From: RGIG3102 sp964649845
GTDB lineage: Bacteria; Bacillota; Clostridia; Oscillospirales; Ruminococcaceae
Assembly (NCBI GenBank): GCA_964649845.1
Contig: CAZYSS010000001.1
Span: forward strand, 31,914 to 95,913
DNA: 64,000 bases
Reading direction: 5' to 3'
In this document: positions 1-8,052 of the stretch, in pieces
How positions within the stretch are numbered: the first letter of the stretch is position 1
Layout of the letters: every line of letters starts with the position of its first letter
The notes under the pieces: model-generated
The model's database searches: none
What the model was told of the DNA's origin: nothing
The model's input: only the letters and a program-made list of their open reading frames with translations
Translations under genes and position numbers: made by a program

Positions 1-13
1 CAGCAGAATGTGA

Positions 14-19
14 TATAAT
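14..19 (+). promoter_or_regulatory. -10 box of the PHP gene
   Basis: A perfect TATAAT lies 35 nt before the start codon of the PHP-domain gene; the -35 region would fall before the window edge. A ribosome site AAGGGGAA precedes the ATG. Confidence 0.5.
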
Positions 20-54
20 AGTGGCAAACCGAAGAAACGCAAGGGGAACGGAAA

Positions 55-1134
55 ATGGATATAAAAGAAAAAGTATTCAAGGACAATGGCAACTGGTACA
101 AAGGCAATCTGCACGCCCATACCACCACATCTGACGGCAAGCTGACACCGGAAAAATCTGTGCTGGTATACAAACAGCACGGCTATTCATTTATGTGTCT
201 GTCAGACCACGATATATACACAGACCTGCGCGACAAACTGGATAGCGAAGACTTTATCACCCTGCCAAGCGTGGAGGGCAGTGTGCGTATGGTTGATTCT
301 TCTGCCTTGCCGGGAATCGATGTAGAAAAATTCACAGAGGGCAAAGGCTATGCAGATTTTACTCTTGATGATTTGTATGAAAAGCTGTATGCAGCAGGAG
401 AATACCGACTGCTGAAAACCCACCATATCCATGGCATTCTGGGCAACAAGGCAATGCAGGCAGTTGCCGGGGACAAGCTGATAAAAAACAATGAACTGAC
501 ACCAATAAGGGTATATTTTGACAGCTGGGACGGTGTGAAGGCCGCACAGGACCTGTCTGATTATCTGAAAGAGAAAGGCTGTTTCACCACATACAACCAC
601 CCTATATGGTCACGCGTGGATTTTGAGGATGTGAAAGGCATTGAAGGCTTCTGGGGGCTGGAGGTATACAACTATGCCACGGTAAACGAATGTGGCGAAG
701 GTGAAGACACCACATTTCTGGAAATGCTGCTGCGCAGCGGCACAGACATAAATGTGTTCGCCTCTGATGACAACCACAACGAGGGGGTATATCCTGACAG
801 CTTTGGCGGTTTTGTAATGGTGCAGGCAGATGCCCTGACCCACGAAGATATAGTAAACAGTCTGCTGGAGGGCAGATACTATGCGTCCAGCGGCGCAGTG
901 ATAAACCAGTGGGGTGTAAAAGACGGTCAGGTTTATGTAGACTGTGAGGGTGCCAAAAGAGTAAACTTTATCTTTGGGGGCAAAGTGGGCTGCAGCCGCA
1001 GCGTGGTATATGCCAACGACTTGTCGCTGAAACACGTGATGTGCCCTGTGCAGGGTATTGAAACCTATGTGCGCATTGAAGTGATTGATATGAACGGCAA
1101 AAAAGCCTGGACAAACCCTATAAGACTGAAATAA
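55..1134 (+). CDS. PHP-domain metal-dependent phosphoesterase
   Basis: A 359-residue cytosolic protein whose N-terminus carries the PHP motifs HAHTTTSDG (His20, His22, Asp27) and LSDHD (residues 49-53), with later metal-ligand candidates in YNHPIW and FASDDNHN. These are the metal-binding positions of the polymerase-and-histidinol-phosphatase superfamily, which hydrolyses phosphoesters with bound metal ions. The length exceeds that of short RNase AM/YciV-type members, and the C-terminal third resembles the extended domain often present in clostridial PHP proteins of unknown substrate. It stands alone, with a -10 box in front and a strong terminator behind. The superfamily is clear; the substrate cannot be read from sequence. 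Confidence 0.85.
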   Translation: MDIKEKVFKDNGNWYKGNLHAHTTTSDGKLTPEKSVLVYKQHGYSFMCLSDHDIYTDLRDKLDSEDFITLPSVEGSVRMVDSSALPGIDVEKFTEGKGYADFTLDDLYEKLYAAGEYRLLKTHHIHGILGNKAMQAVAGDKLIKNNELTPIRVYFDSWDGVKAAQDLSDYLKEKGCFTTYNHPIWSRVDFEDVKGIEGFWGLEVYNYATVNECGEGEDTTFLEMLLRSGTDINVFASDDNHNEGVYPDSFGGFVMVQADALTHEDIVNSLLEGRYYASSGAVINQWGVKDGQVYVDCEGAKRVNFIFGGKVGCSRSVVYANDLSLKHVMCPVQGIETYVRIEVIDMNGKKAWTNPIRLK

Positions 1135-1136
1135 AT

Positions 1137-1166
1137 AAACAGGCACAGCTGATGCTGTGCCTGTTT
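1137..1166 (+). terminator. Rho-independent terminator after the PHP gene
   Basis: Arms AAACAGGCACAGC (1137-1149) and GCTGTGCCTGTTT (1154-1166) pair perfectly around a 4-nt loop and run into a T tract. Confidence 0.9.
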
Positions 1167-1208
1167 TTGTGTTCATCTATAATACGGTCAAAGTTTTCTG
1201 ATTATTGT

Positions 1209-1751
1209 TTAATAATTGCTCCAATAATACCATGCAGACATTTCCACATCTGTACCTTTCAGTTCTCCATTCAGAGCAAACACTGTTACACATGTTGTGT
1301 CATATGTTTTGCCACCATCAGTTGACACAGCTTTATAAACCATAAGGGTATGTTTATCTGTATCAAATCCGGAAACTATATTTGGAGCAGAGTCCCATTC
1401 TACATCATATACCTGTTCTATATTTTCAGTGTGTTTCAAAAATGTCTTTTTGCCTGTATATTTTTTGCCATTGATTTTAAGCACAACTGTGTCGGGGCCA
1501 TCAACCACCAAACTACATTTACCCATTTCAGAAATGTCGCCATTCAGATACTCTCCATAAGCCTCCAGTTCAACTTTATAAAGTTCCAGTTTTGTTTTGC
1601 CCCCATTTGAAAAAACAAAACACCCCACCAGTGCAATAACCGCAATTATTATCACAGGTAATAATTTTTTCACCTTCAATGATTTTGCATGGGTTTCAAT
1701 GTTATGGCTTCCCTCTTTTTCAACTGACTGCAATATTTCCTTGTTTTCCAT
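1209..1751 (-). CDS. Small single-pass membrane protein, unknown
   Basis: A 180-residue protein starting MENKEILQS; this start is chosen because AAAGGAGG lies 5 nt upstream, while the upstream in-frame ATG lacks a ribosome site. Residues about 29-49 form one hydrophobic helix after a Lys-rich segment, so the N-terminus is probably inside and a 130-residue domain outside. The outer domain has Lys/Gly-rich beta-like stretches but no motif I recognise. It is divergent from the Xre regulator at 1874 and its promoter contains a dyad that also appears next to that regulator, so the pair probably forms one regulatory unit. Function unknown. Confidence 0.75.
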   Translation of the reverse strand: MENKEILQSVEKEGSHNIETHAKSLKVKKLLPVIIIAVIALVGCFVFSNGGKTKLELYKVELEAYGEYLNGDISEMGKCSLVVDGPDTVVLKINGKKYTGKKTFLKHTENIEQVYDVEWDSAPNIVSGFDTDKHTLMVYKAVSTDGGKTYDTTCVTVFALNGELKGTDVEMSAWYYWSNY

Positions 1752-1795
1752 TTTATCCTCCTTTTGTAACATTACTGTCACAATTCTTTTTTATT

Positions 1796-1841
1796 ATTTT
1801 AGTAAATATGTGTACTAAAGTCAATAGTAAATATGTTTACT
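1796..1841 (-). promoter_or_regulatory. Promoter with two operator dyads between divergent genes
   Basis: On the minus strand TTGACT (1824-1819), a 17-nt spacer and TAAAAT (1801-1796) form a near-consensus promoter for the membrane-protein gene. Two copies of a 16-nt dyad, AGTAAATATGTGTACT (1801-1816) and AGTAAATATGTTTACT (1826-1841), lie 25 bp apart. The first fills the spacer between -35 and -10, the second sits just upstream of -35 and also in the leader region of the Xre gene. This arrangement suggests repression by the adjacent Xre protein; the binding itself is inferred. Confidence 0.75.
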
Positions 1842-1873
1842 ATGCTATGCTTTCACTTAAAGGAGGCTGGCAG

Positions 1874-2089
1874 ATGGAATATATACGAATTATAAGAGAC
1901 TTGCGAGAAGACAATGATAAAACTCAACAGGAAATAGCAGATGTTCTTGGAACTTCACAGACTATGTATGCACGCTATGAACGAGGAGCCAACGAAATAC
2001 CAGTACGACATATACTGACTTTGTGCAGATATTATAATGTTTCAGCCGACTATATATTGGGATTGAGTAAAAACAAAGAAATAAAATAA
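1874..2089 (+). CDS. Xre-family helix-turn-helix regulator
   Basis: A 71-residue protein made almost entirely of one HTH_3/Xre DNA-binding domain: residues about 18-40 (QQEIADVLGTSQTMYARYER) form the helix-turn-helix, and NVSADYILGL near the end is typical of the family. The start was set at the ATG after AAAGGAGG (about 1859-1866); an upstream in-frame extension lacks a ribosome site and would run across the operators. It is divergent from a membrane-protein gene and flanked by two dyads, so it is probably an autoregulated local repressor. It lacks any effector or peptidase domain. Confidence 0.9.
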   Translation: MEYIRIIRDLREDNDKTQQEIADVLGTSQTMYARYERGANEIPVRHILTLCRYYNVSADYILGLSKNKEIK

Positions 2090-2121
2090 GCCACTCCGAA
2101 ATGTTGCGCGGAGTGGCTTAT
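2086..2121. terminator. Bidirectional terminator
   Basis: A perfect 13-bp stem ATAAGCCACTCCG (2086-2098) / CGGAGTGGCTTAT (2109-2121) lies between the convergent Xre and MFS genes and includes the Xre stop codon. Confidence 0.85.
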
Positions 2122-2150
2122 GCTTTTGCAATATATTTTATGCCGTTTTA

Positions 2151-3359
2151 CTATGTATTCTGTGGTGTGTGCGGTCTTACCCTGTTCAATACAAATGTGG
2201 CCGCAAAGCAGATAATCTGCACTGCAATAATCATTATGAAGAACGGCAGGAAAGAACCTGTCCGATCGTACATAACCCCAACCACAGGTGATGAAACAGC
2301 TACCACCGCATTGGACATACTCAGCAGAAAGCCCTGGTATTTTCTGGTGCCTTCATAGCCGAATGCAGCCATGGTCAGGCGGTTGATACCCATATTTGAC
2401 AGTGCGGCCTGCATACCGTAGGACAAAGTGCCGATGCACATACCTGCGGCAGATGTAGGCATAATAATAAACATTATTGCGCCTGCGATTACACAGGACT
2501 GCAGCACCATAGTGGCTTTTGGCGCACCGAATTTGTCTATCATAATGCCGTAGATAAACTTGGATGTAACGTTGCCCAGCATCAGAATTGATGAAAGTGA
2601 CGCTGCAAAGCCTGCAGAAAAGCCGTTGCCCATGGAAAACATATTCAGATAGGATGAGAACAGCTGCGGCATTCTGGCACCTGCCACGATTATCATAATA
2701 AGAATAAACACCGGTGTGGATTTTTCAAAATTGCCACCCGCCGATGCATTTTTTGCCCTTGTATGTGTGTGTTCAGGCACAGGCTTGCGGAACATCAGGT
2801 AAATTGAAGGCACCATCATACTGATGGCGATGGCAGCCAGAATGAGAATACCTTTGTCCGGAGAAAATTTTGAAAACAGGAAAGATGCCAATGGGTTGGA
2901 CACCATACCGCCCATACCGGCGCAGGCAGAAGAAAGACCTACTGCAGAACTGGGGTTCACATCTATCCACTGGTTTATAATATATGGAATAATAATCGAA
3001 ATTGTGGAAACACCCAGTGCAATCATAACCCTGGCAAAGTAGAACAGCGGTGTATCTGCAAAAACCGCCAGCACCACCAGCCCCACAACGCTGATGATAT
3101 ACATACCTGTGAAATAGTATTTTTTCATAGACTGGCTCAGTCTGAAAATCACACCGCCCAGCAACATACTGCCAAAAATCTGGGCCGCATAGCCAGCCGT
3201 GGTGTATAGCGAGATTTTGGTCATAGGAAAGTCATACAGCGCACGCACCGCTGCCAGCACTGTGGACTGGCTGTTGAATATAAAGCCGCCCAGACCCATA
3301 TAGTAAAGACAGGCCCCCAGCAACACCAGTTTCTGGTCCCTGTTGTAATACTTGAACAT
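2151..3359 (-). CDS. MFS transporter
   Basis: A 402-residue polytopic membrane protein with about 12 hydrophobic helices arranged as two six-helix halves, separated by a charged loop near residue 205 (KPVPEHTHTRAKNAS). This fits the major facilitator superfamily, with general resemblance to the oxalate/formate-antiporter and monocarboxylate group. The start follows GAGGTGATTAT. It is transcribed alone, converging with the Xre gene. The substrate is not apparent; no catabolic partner is adjacent. Confidence 0.85.
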   Translation of the reverse strand: MFKYYNRDQKLVLLGACLYYMGLGGFIFNSQSTVLAAVRALYDFPMTKISLYTTAGYAAQIFGSMLLGGVIFRLSQSMKKYYFTGMYIISVVGLVVLAVFADTPLFYFARVMIALGVSTISIIIPYIINQWIDVNPSSAVGLSSACAGMGGMVSNPLASFLFSKFSPDKGILILAAIAISMMVPSIYLMFRKPVPEHTHTRAKNASAGGNFEKSTPVFILIMIIVAGARMPQLFSSYLNMFSMGNGFSAGFAASLSSILMLGNVTSKFIYGIMIDKFGAPKATMVLQSCVIAGAIMFIIMPTSAAGMCIGTLSYGMQAALSNMGINRLTMAAFGYEGTRKYQGFLLSMSNAVVAVSSPVVGVMYDRTGSFLPFFIMIIAVQIICFAATFVLNRVRPHTPQNT

Positions 3360-3463
3360 ATAATCACCTCTATGAAAATAGTAGCATACGGGCAGGAATT
3401 TTTCAAGAAACTGTGGACAAACAGCGGAATAATTGTTATAACTTTTTATAAGGAGCGTTGATT

Positions 3464-3958
3464 ATGAGCGAAAAAGAAAACAGTAAAAAGCTGATGGAAG
3501 GGTGTGAAGACCAGACTGGACTGTTCAACCGGGAGATTCACTTCAATCCATCTGAAGATGATATATTTGTCAGGGAGATATTTGACAAGGCTGCAGCAAA
3601 AATTGCCCGGAATATTGACAATGCGGCGAAAAAGGAAAGTGTGCAAATCAACCATATTGACTATATGAAGCCTTCAATGGCCGAATTCGGCACAGAAATC
3701 GATTTTGAAGACGAACTGCCGGAAGAATTCCCACAGCAGCTGGCTGGCGTGGAGGCTGATGAACTGGCAGGTATTTACACCGATGAGATTATGAGCTATC
3801 TGGCATCCGGCAATCAGGAAAGGCAGGTGAAGCTGTCCAGAAGGGCAGTGGCAGAAATGCAGGCAGAAAAAACGCCGTCAGCTGAAGATGAGGGATATGA
3901 CTATCTGGGTGATGTTATCTCCATTTTGAAAAAGTCAGCGGATGACAGCATAGAATAA
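3464..3958 (+). CDS. Acidic hypothetical protein
   Basis: A 164-residue soluble, Glu/Asp-rich protein (MSEKENSKKL start). The ATG at 3464 was preferred over an in-frame TTG 6 nt upstream because AAGGAG lies 8 nt before it. Helical segments dominate, and no signal peptide, membrane helix or known motif is visible. It follows the divergent MFS promoter region and precedes a lipoprotein gene by 87 nt. No function can be assigned. Confidence 0.65.
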   Translation: MSEKENSKKLMEGCEDQTGLFNREIHFNPSEDDIFVREIFDKAAAKIARNIDNAAKKESVQINHIDYMKPSMAEFGTEIDFEDELPEEFPQQLAGVEADELAGIYTDEIMSYLASGNQERQVKLSRRAVAEMQAEKTPSAEDEGYDYLGDVISILKKSADDSIE

Positions 3959-4045
3959 AGCAAAAGCCCACAGGCAATCTTTTGTTTTACACAAACATTT
4001 TATGTGATATAACCAATACAAATACATTTTACAACGAGGTACAAA

Positions 4046-5011
4046 ATGAAAAAGATTACAGCACTTATTATTGCGGCTATAATGTGCTTTTCACTGGTTG
4101 GCTGCGCACAGAAAAGCCAGGATGTAAAAAACACAGAGGTTATGATAAAAGCCATTGGCACTGTTACACAGGACAGCGGTGAAGATATTGTAACTGCCGA
4201 AAAATTTTACAACAAACTGACAAGTGAAGAAAAAGGCCAGGTGTCCAACTACAACACACTGATACAGGCCAGAAACGACTATAACGAAATGATTATGTAT
4301 GGTCAGTGGGTGAAATATATGTCTGACAAATCCAGCACACTGACACTGAATGAAGACGGCAGCTTTGAAATGAGCGACGGCACAAAAGGCAGTTTTGAAA
4401 AAGATGATACACAGGTTGTGCTGACAGCTGACAGCGGCGAAGTCATCACTTTACAAAAAGACGTACATATGAATCTGGTACATCTTGTTGACAGTGACGG
4501 TACAGACTATATCCGCCCGGAACTGCTGACAACCGACTGGGACAAAGTGGTGAGCAGCAGCTGGTACAGATTCTTTGACGTAAAGCATCACGTGCATATA
4601 GACAAAGATATTGCAGGTATTGCAACAGATTATTACAACAGTTTTATCATCGTACCAAATGAAGAATATCTGCCATATGTTTCAGACATTACTGCCGATA
4701 TAACTATGACATACACCACAAGAAATATTGTGACAATGCATAAAACAGGCACAGACGAACTGCTTATCATAGAAGAACCGGAAACAGCTGTGGAATGTGA
4801 AGTTACAGCACATATCACAACAGCCGACCTGGTGCACCAGTGCGACTGCTTTGGTACAGGATATGAGCTTGTAAAAGGGCCATCAAGCCGGTACAAAGAT
4901 TACAAGACCCTGTACAAAACACTTCGGTTGCTGGAAAACGGTGAAGTAATTGATTTCACAGGCGAAATCCATTACTATGACCAGCTGAAAGAATATTACG
5001 AAAACAAATAA
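4046..5011 (+). CDS. Secreted lipoprotein, unknown
   Basis: A 321-residue protein with a classic lipoprotein signal: KK at the N-terminus, a hydrophobic stretch and a lipobox LVGC with Cys20 as the predicted lipidation site, so it is probably tethered to the outer face of the membrane. Residues 48-75 (EKFYNKLTSEEKGQVSNYN) resemble a short helical surface-protein repeat; the segment around 85-135 looks like a small beta domain (GSFEMSDGTKGSF). No enzymatic motif is seen. A terminator follows. The lipoprotein call is firm; the role is not. Confidence 0.8.
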   Translation: MKKITALIIAAIMCFSLVGCAQKSQDVKNTEVMIKAIGTVTQDSGEDIVTAEKFYNKLTSEEKGQVSNYNTLIQARNDYNEMIMYGQWVKYMSDKSSTLTLNEDGSFEMSDGTKGSFEKDDTQVVLTADSGEVITLQKDVHMNLVHLVDSDGTDYIRPELLTTDWDKVVSSSWYRFFDVKHHVHIDKDIAGIATDYYNSFIIVPNEEYLPYVSDITADITMTYTTRNIVTMHKTGTDELLIIEEPETAVECEVTAHITTADLVHQCDCFGTGYELVKGPSSRYKDYKTLYKTLRLLENGEVIDFTGEIHYYDQLKEYYENK

Positions 5012-5028
5012 ATAACCCAGATATAAGG

Positions 5029-5075
5029 CAGCCGGACGCGGCATACAATGTTGCGCCCGGCTGTCTGTTTCTTTG
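5029..5075 (+). terminator. Terminator-like hairpin after the lipoprotein
   Basis: Outer arms CAGCCGG (5029-5035) and CCGGCTG (5057-5063) with a partly paired inner stem, followed by a T-rich stretch. Confidence 0.65.
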
Positions 5076-5095
5076 AGTTTATTTACTGTAAAATA

Positions 5096-5156
5096 TTGAC
5101 ATATACCGTAAGTTAGAGTATACTAACTTTACAGGACGAGTTAGAGTATTCTAACT
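5096..5156 (+). promoter_or_regulatory. feo promoter with two operator dyads
   Basis: TTGACA (5096-5101), a 17-nt spacer and TATACT (5119-5124) form a strong promoter. Dyad 1, AGTTAGAGTATACTAACT (5111-5128), covers the -10 box; dyad 2, AGTTAGAGTATTCTAACT (5139-5156), lies 28 bp downstream. Arms GTTAG/CTAAC recall the core of DtxR/IdeR-family boxes, so an iron-dependent DtxR-like repressor is the likely ligand. That assignment is inference; the dyads are directly visible. Confidence 0.8.
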
Positions 5157-5202
5157 GTCTTTTTACAGAACAAAACCTTGTGAAAAGATGAAAGGTACAT
5201 AT

Positions 5203-5424
5203 ATGAAAACACTGAAAGATGTAAAGGTGGGCCAGACAGCTACTGTGGTGAAGCTACACGGTGACGGTCCTGTGCGCCGCCGTATTATGGATATGGGCAT
5301 TACAAAGCGCGTGGAAATCTATGTGCGTAAGATGGCACCGCTGGGTGACCCTATGGAGCTGACTGTACGCGGCTATGAACTGACACTGCGCAAATCTGAC
5401 GCAGAAATGATTGAAGTGGAATAA
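5203..5424 (+). CDS. feoA: Ferrous iron transport protein A
   Basis: A 73-residue SH3-like FeoA protein. The start at MKTLKDVKVG was chosen because AAAGG lies 7 nt upstream; a Met 15 nt earlier lacks a ribosome site. The family pattern is visible in VRRRIMDMGI and the VRGYELTLRKSDA end. FeoA is a small cytosolic partner thought to modulate the FeoB channel. It is 15 nt before feoB and behind a promoter with two iron-type dyads, so it is the first gene of a three-gene feo operon. Confidence 0.93.
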   Translation: MKTLKDVKVGQTATVVKLHGDGPVRRRIMDMGITKRVEIYVRKMAPLGDPMELTVRGYELTLRKSDAEMIEVE

Positions 5425-5439
5425 CAGGGAGGAAAAGCA

Positions 5440-7608
5440 ATGAGCATCAAAATAGCACTTGCCGGCAATCCGAACTGCGGCAAGACTTCATTATTCAATA
5501 TACTTACAGGCTCCAACCAGTATGTTGGCAACTGGCCTGGCGTAACTGTGGAGAAAAAAGAGGGTGCGCTGAAGGGGCATTCTGACGTAATTATCCAGGA
5601 CCTGCCTGGTATCTACTCACTGTCTCCATACTCACCTGAAGAGGTGGTTACAAGACAGTATCTGGTAAACGAACATCCGGACGCAATACTGAACATTGTT
5701 GACGGCACAAACATAGAAAGAAACCTGTATCTCACCACACAGCTGCTGGACCTGGGGCACCCTGTGGTAATTGCAGTGAATATGATGGACCTGGTGAGAA
5801 AAAATGGTGACAACATAGATGTGGAAAAACTGGGCAAGGCTCTGGGCTGTCCTGTGGTGGAAATATCCGCCCTTAAAAATGAGGGTTGTCTGGAAGCTGC
5901 AGAAATTGCAGTAAAGCTGGCAAAGAACCACACCCATGGCGATGTGCCACACGTATTCAAAGGCGGTGTGGAACACGCACTGGCACACATTGAAGAATCC
6001 ATTGAAAATGTAGTGGATTCCAACTATCTGCGCTGGTATGCAATCAAGCTGTTTGAACGCGATGAAGTGGTGCAGGAAGAGCTGAACCTGCCCGCTGATG
6101 TGATGGCACACGTAGAACAGCATATCGCTGACTGCGAAGCTGAAATGGATGATGACGCTGAAAGTATTGTGGCTGACAACAGATATACATATATAGGCGA
6201 AGTTGTAAGCCGTGCTGTAAAGAAAAAAGCTGGTAAGCACGATATGAAGCTGTCTGACAAAATTGACCGGATAGTTACAAACAGAATTCTGGCTTTGCCT
6301 ATCTTTGCAAGCGTAATGTTCCTGATGTACGCCATTGCAATGGGCAGCTACAGCTTCTCCATCGGTACAATGGGTACAGACTGGGCCAACGATGTGCTGT
6401 TTGGCGAAATTGTTCCGGGCCTGTTTGACTCCATCCTTACATCTCTGGGTGTAAGCGGTTGGCTGTATGGACTGGTGATGGACGGAATTGTGGCAGGTGT
6501 AGGCGCTGTACTGGGTTTTGTACCACAGATTCTGGTGCTTTCCTTCCTGCTGTCTATTCTGGAAGATATAGGCTATATGTCCCGTGTGGCATTTATTATG
6601 GACAGAATCCTGAGAAAATTCGGTCTGTCCGGTAAATCCATCATCCCTATGCTGGTGGCTACAGGCTGTGGCGTACCGGGTATACTGTCATCACGTACAA
6701 TCGAACAGGAAAATGACAGAAAAATCACAGTAATGACAACAGGCTTTATCCCTTGCGGCGCAAAAATGCCTATTATCGGCCTGTTTGCAGGCGCCGTTTT
6801 CGGCAATTCCCCACTGGTGGCAACTTCTGCATTCTTTATCGGTGTAGCTGCCGTGGTAATTTCCGGCGTTATTCTGAAGAAATTCAAAGCTTTTGCAGGC
6901 CGCCCTGCTCCATTTGTAATGGAACTGCCTGCATATCATCTGCCAAGCGCCAGAAACGTGCTGCGTTCCACATACGACAGAGGTATGGACTTTGTAAAAA
7001 GAGCAACGACAATTGTTCTGCTGTCCTCCATCGTGCTGTGGTTTCTGCAGACATACGGCGTGGTAGACGGCGTGTTTATGGCTGTGGAAGATTCCAACGT
7101 GTCCCTGTTGGCCGGTCTGGGCAAAACAATTGCATGGGTGTTCTACCCTCTGGGCTGGATGGGCGATATGGCGTGGAAAGCAACAGTTGCCACATTTACA
7201 GGCCTGATTGCAAAAGAACAGGTAGTTATGACATTTGGCACACTGTACAACTTTGCCGGTGAGCTGTCTGAATCCGGCAACGAAATCTGGACAATGATTG
7301 CAAATGATTTCGGCCCTGTGAGAGCATACAGCTTTATGATTTTCCAGCTGCTGTGCGCACCTTGCTTTGCTGCAATGGGTGCTATCAGACGTGAAATGGG
7401 CAATATGAAATGGACTGTGGGCACAATCGCTTATATGTGCGGCTTTGCATATGCAATTTCCCTTATAGTTTATCAGTTTGCCGGTTTGCTGACAGGTGAA
7501 GCAACATTCGGTGTATTTACAGTGGTTGCTGCTGTGGTATTTGCCGCACTGCTGTATCTCACATTCCGCAAAGGTTATCAGATTCCTGACAAAAAAGATA
7601 AAAAATAA
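5440..7608 (+). CDS. feoB: Ferrous iron transporter FeoB
   Basis: A 722-residue inner-membrane protein that imports Fe(II) using a cytosolic G-protein domain. The G1 motif GNPNCGKTS (residues 9-17), the switch segment GNWPGVTVE, G3 DLPG (54-57) and G4 NMMD near residue 115 are intact. A helical spacer domain follows (about 170-265), then a membrane domain with two Gate motifs containing conserved Cys (GCGVPGIL and PCGAKMPI) and further helices. The length is typical of clostridial FeoB. A ribosome site GGGAGG precedes the ATG. It lies between feoA and a Cys-rich small protein. Confidence 0.97.
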   Translation: MSIKIALAGNPNCGKTSLFNILTGSNQYVGNWPGVTVEKKEGALKGHSDVIIQDLPGIYSLSPYSPEEVVTRQYLVNEHPDAILNIVDGTNIERNLYLTTQLLDLGHPVVIAVNMMDLVRKNGDNIDVEKLGKALGCPVVEISALKNEGCLEAAEIAVKLAKNHTHGDVPHVFKGGVEHALAHIEESIENVVDSNYLRWYAIKLFERDEVVQEELNLPADVMAHVEQHIADCEAEMDDDAESIVADNRYTYIGEVVSRAVKKKAGKHDMKLSDKIDRIVTNRILALPIFASVMFLMYAIAMGSYSFSIGTMGTDWANDVLFGEIVPGLFDSILTSLGVSGWLYGLVMDGIVAGVGAVLGFVPQILVLSFLLSILEDIGYMSRVAFIMDRILRKFGLSGKSIIPMLVATGCGVPGILSSRTIEQENDRKITVMTTGFIPCGAKMPIIGLFAGAVFGNSPLVATSAFFIGVAAVVISGVILKKFKAFAGRPAPFVMELPAYHLPSARNVLRSTYDRGMDFVKRATTIVLLSSIVLWFLQTYGVVDGVFMAVEDSNVSLLAGLGKTIAWVFYPLGWMGDMAWKATVATFTGLIAKEQVVMTFGTLYNFAGELSESGNEIWTMIANDFGPVRAYSFMIFQLLCAPCFAAMGAIRREMGNMKWTVGTIAYMCGFAYAISLIVYQFAGLLTGEATFGVFTVVAAVVFAALLYLTFRKGYQIPDKKDKK

Positions 7609-7623
7609 TTTCCGGAGGTAATT

Positions 7624-7776
7624 ATGGGAGATATCATCGTTCTGTCCGTACTGGGTGTGGTGGTAGCTCTGGCAATCCGCTGCCTGTGGAAAGACCACAA
7701 AAACGGTGGCTGTGCAGGCTGTTCACACAACTGCGCCAATTGCTCCTCCACCTGCCGGGCAAAAAACATACAATAA
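7624..7776 (+). CDS. FeoB-associated Cys-rich membrane protein
   Basis: A 50-residue gene starting MGDIIVLSVL, preceded by CCGGAGG at a good distance and 15 nt after feoB. The first 21 residues form a membrane helix; the tail carries five cysteines in NGGCAGCSHNCANCSSTC, matching the small FeoB-associated Cys-rich proteins commonly encoded at the end of feo operons in Firmicutes. The cysteine tail may handle iron or protect the transporter; the biochemical role in the family is not settled. Confidence 0.85.
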   Translation: MGDIIVLSVLGVVVALAIRCLWKDHKNGGCAGCSHNCANCSSTCRAKNIQ

Positions 7777-7850
7777 TGAAAAAGCTTATACCGCTGTGTG
7801 ACAGCATCGGGATAATAGCTTTATAAAATTACAACTCAATAAAATAGTAA

Positions 7851-7938
7851 AATGTCATTCCGAGTGAAACGAGGAATCGCAATAATGCTTACTTGGTATT
7901 ATATGCGATTCTTCGGCTTTCAGCCTCAGAATGACATT
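7851..7938. repeat. GTCATTCCGAG-type hairpin element
   Basis: Outer arms AATGTCATTC (7851-7860) and GAATGACATT (7929-7938) enclose inner arms GAATCGC (7874-7880) and GCGATTC (7905-7911). A related copy lies at 34943-35083. It sits between the feo operon and the MATE gene and looks like a dispersed intergenic hairpin element. It could also act as terminator structure. Confidence 0.7.
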
Positions 7939-7980
7939 CTTTTATCCTGATTGCATTGTAATACGTGGGCTTTTTGTTAT

Positions 7981-8025
7981 TTGACAACCTGTCCCCTGCA
8001 GGAATATAATTAATGAGTTAATTAT
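7981..8025 (+). promoter_or_regulatory. MATE promoter with overlapping dyad
   Basis: TTGACA (7981-7986), 18-nt spacer, TATAAT (8005-8010). A perfect inverted repeat ATAATTAA (8006-8013) / TTAATTAT (8018-8025) with a 4-nt centre covers the -10 box and start site, a typical position for a MarR- or TetR-type repressor. No regulator gene is adjacent. Confidence 0.7.
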
Positions 8026-8052
8026 ATTTGTGTGTAGTATGTGGAGAGAAAA

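Noticed and set aside
6691..7698. Long open frames antisense to feoB, fabF, ptsI and others.
   Set aside because: They have no ribosome sites, unlikely composition (His/Cys-rich), and lie opposite clearly coding genes; shadows of biased codon use.
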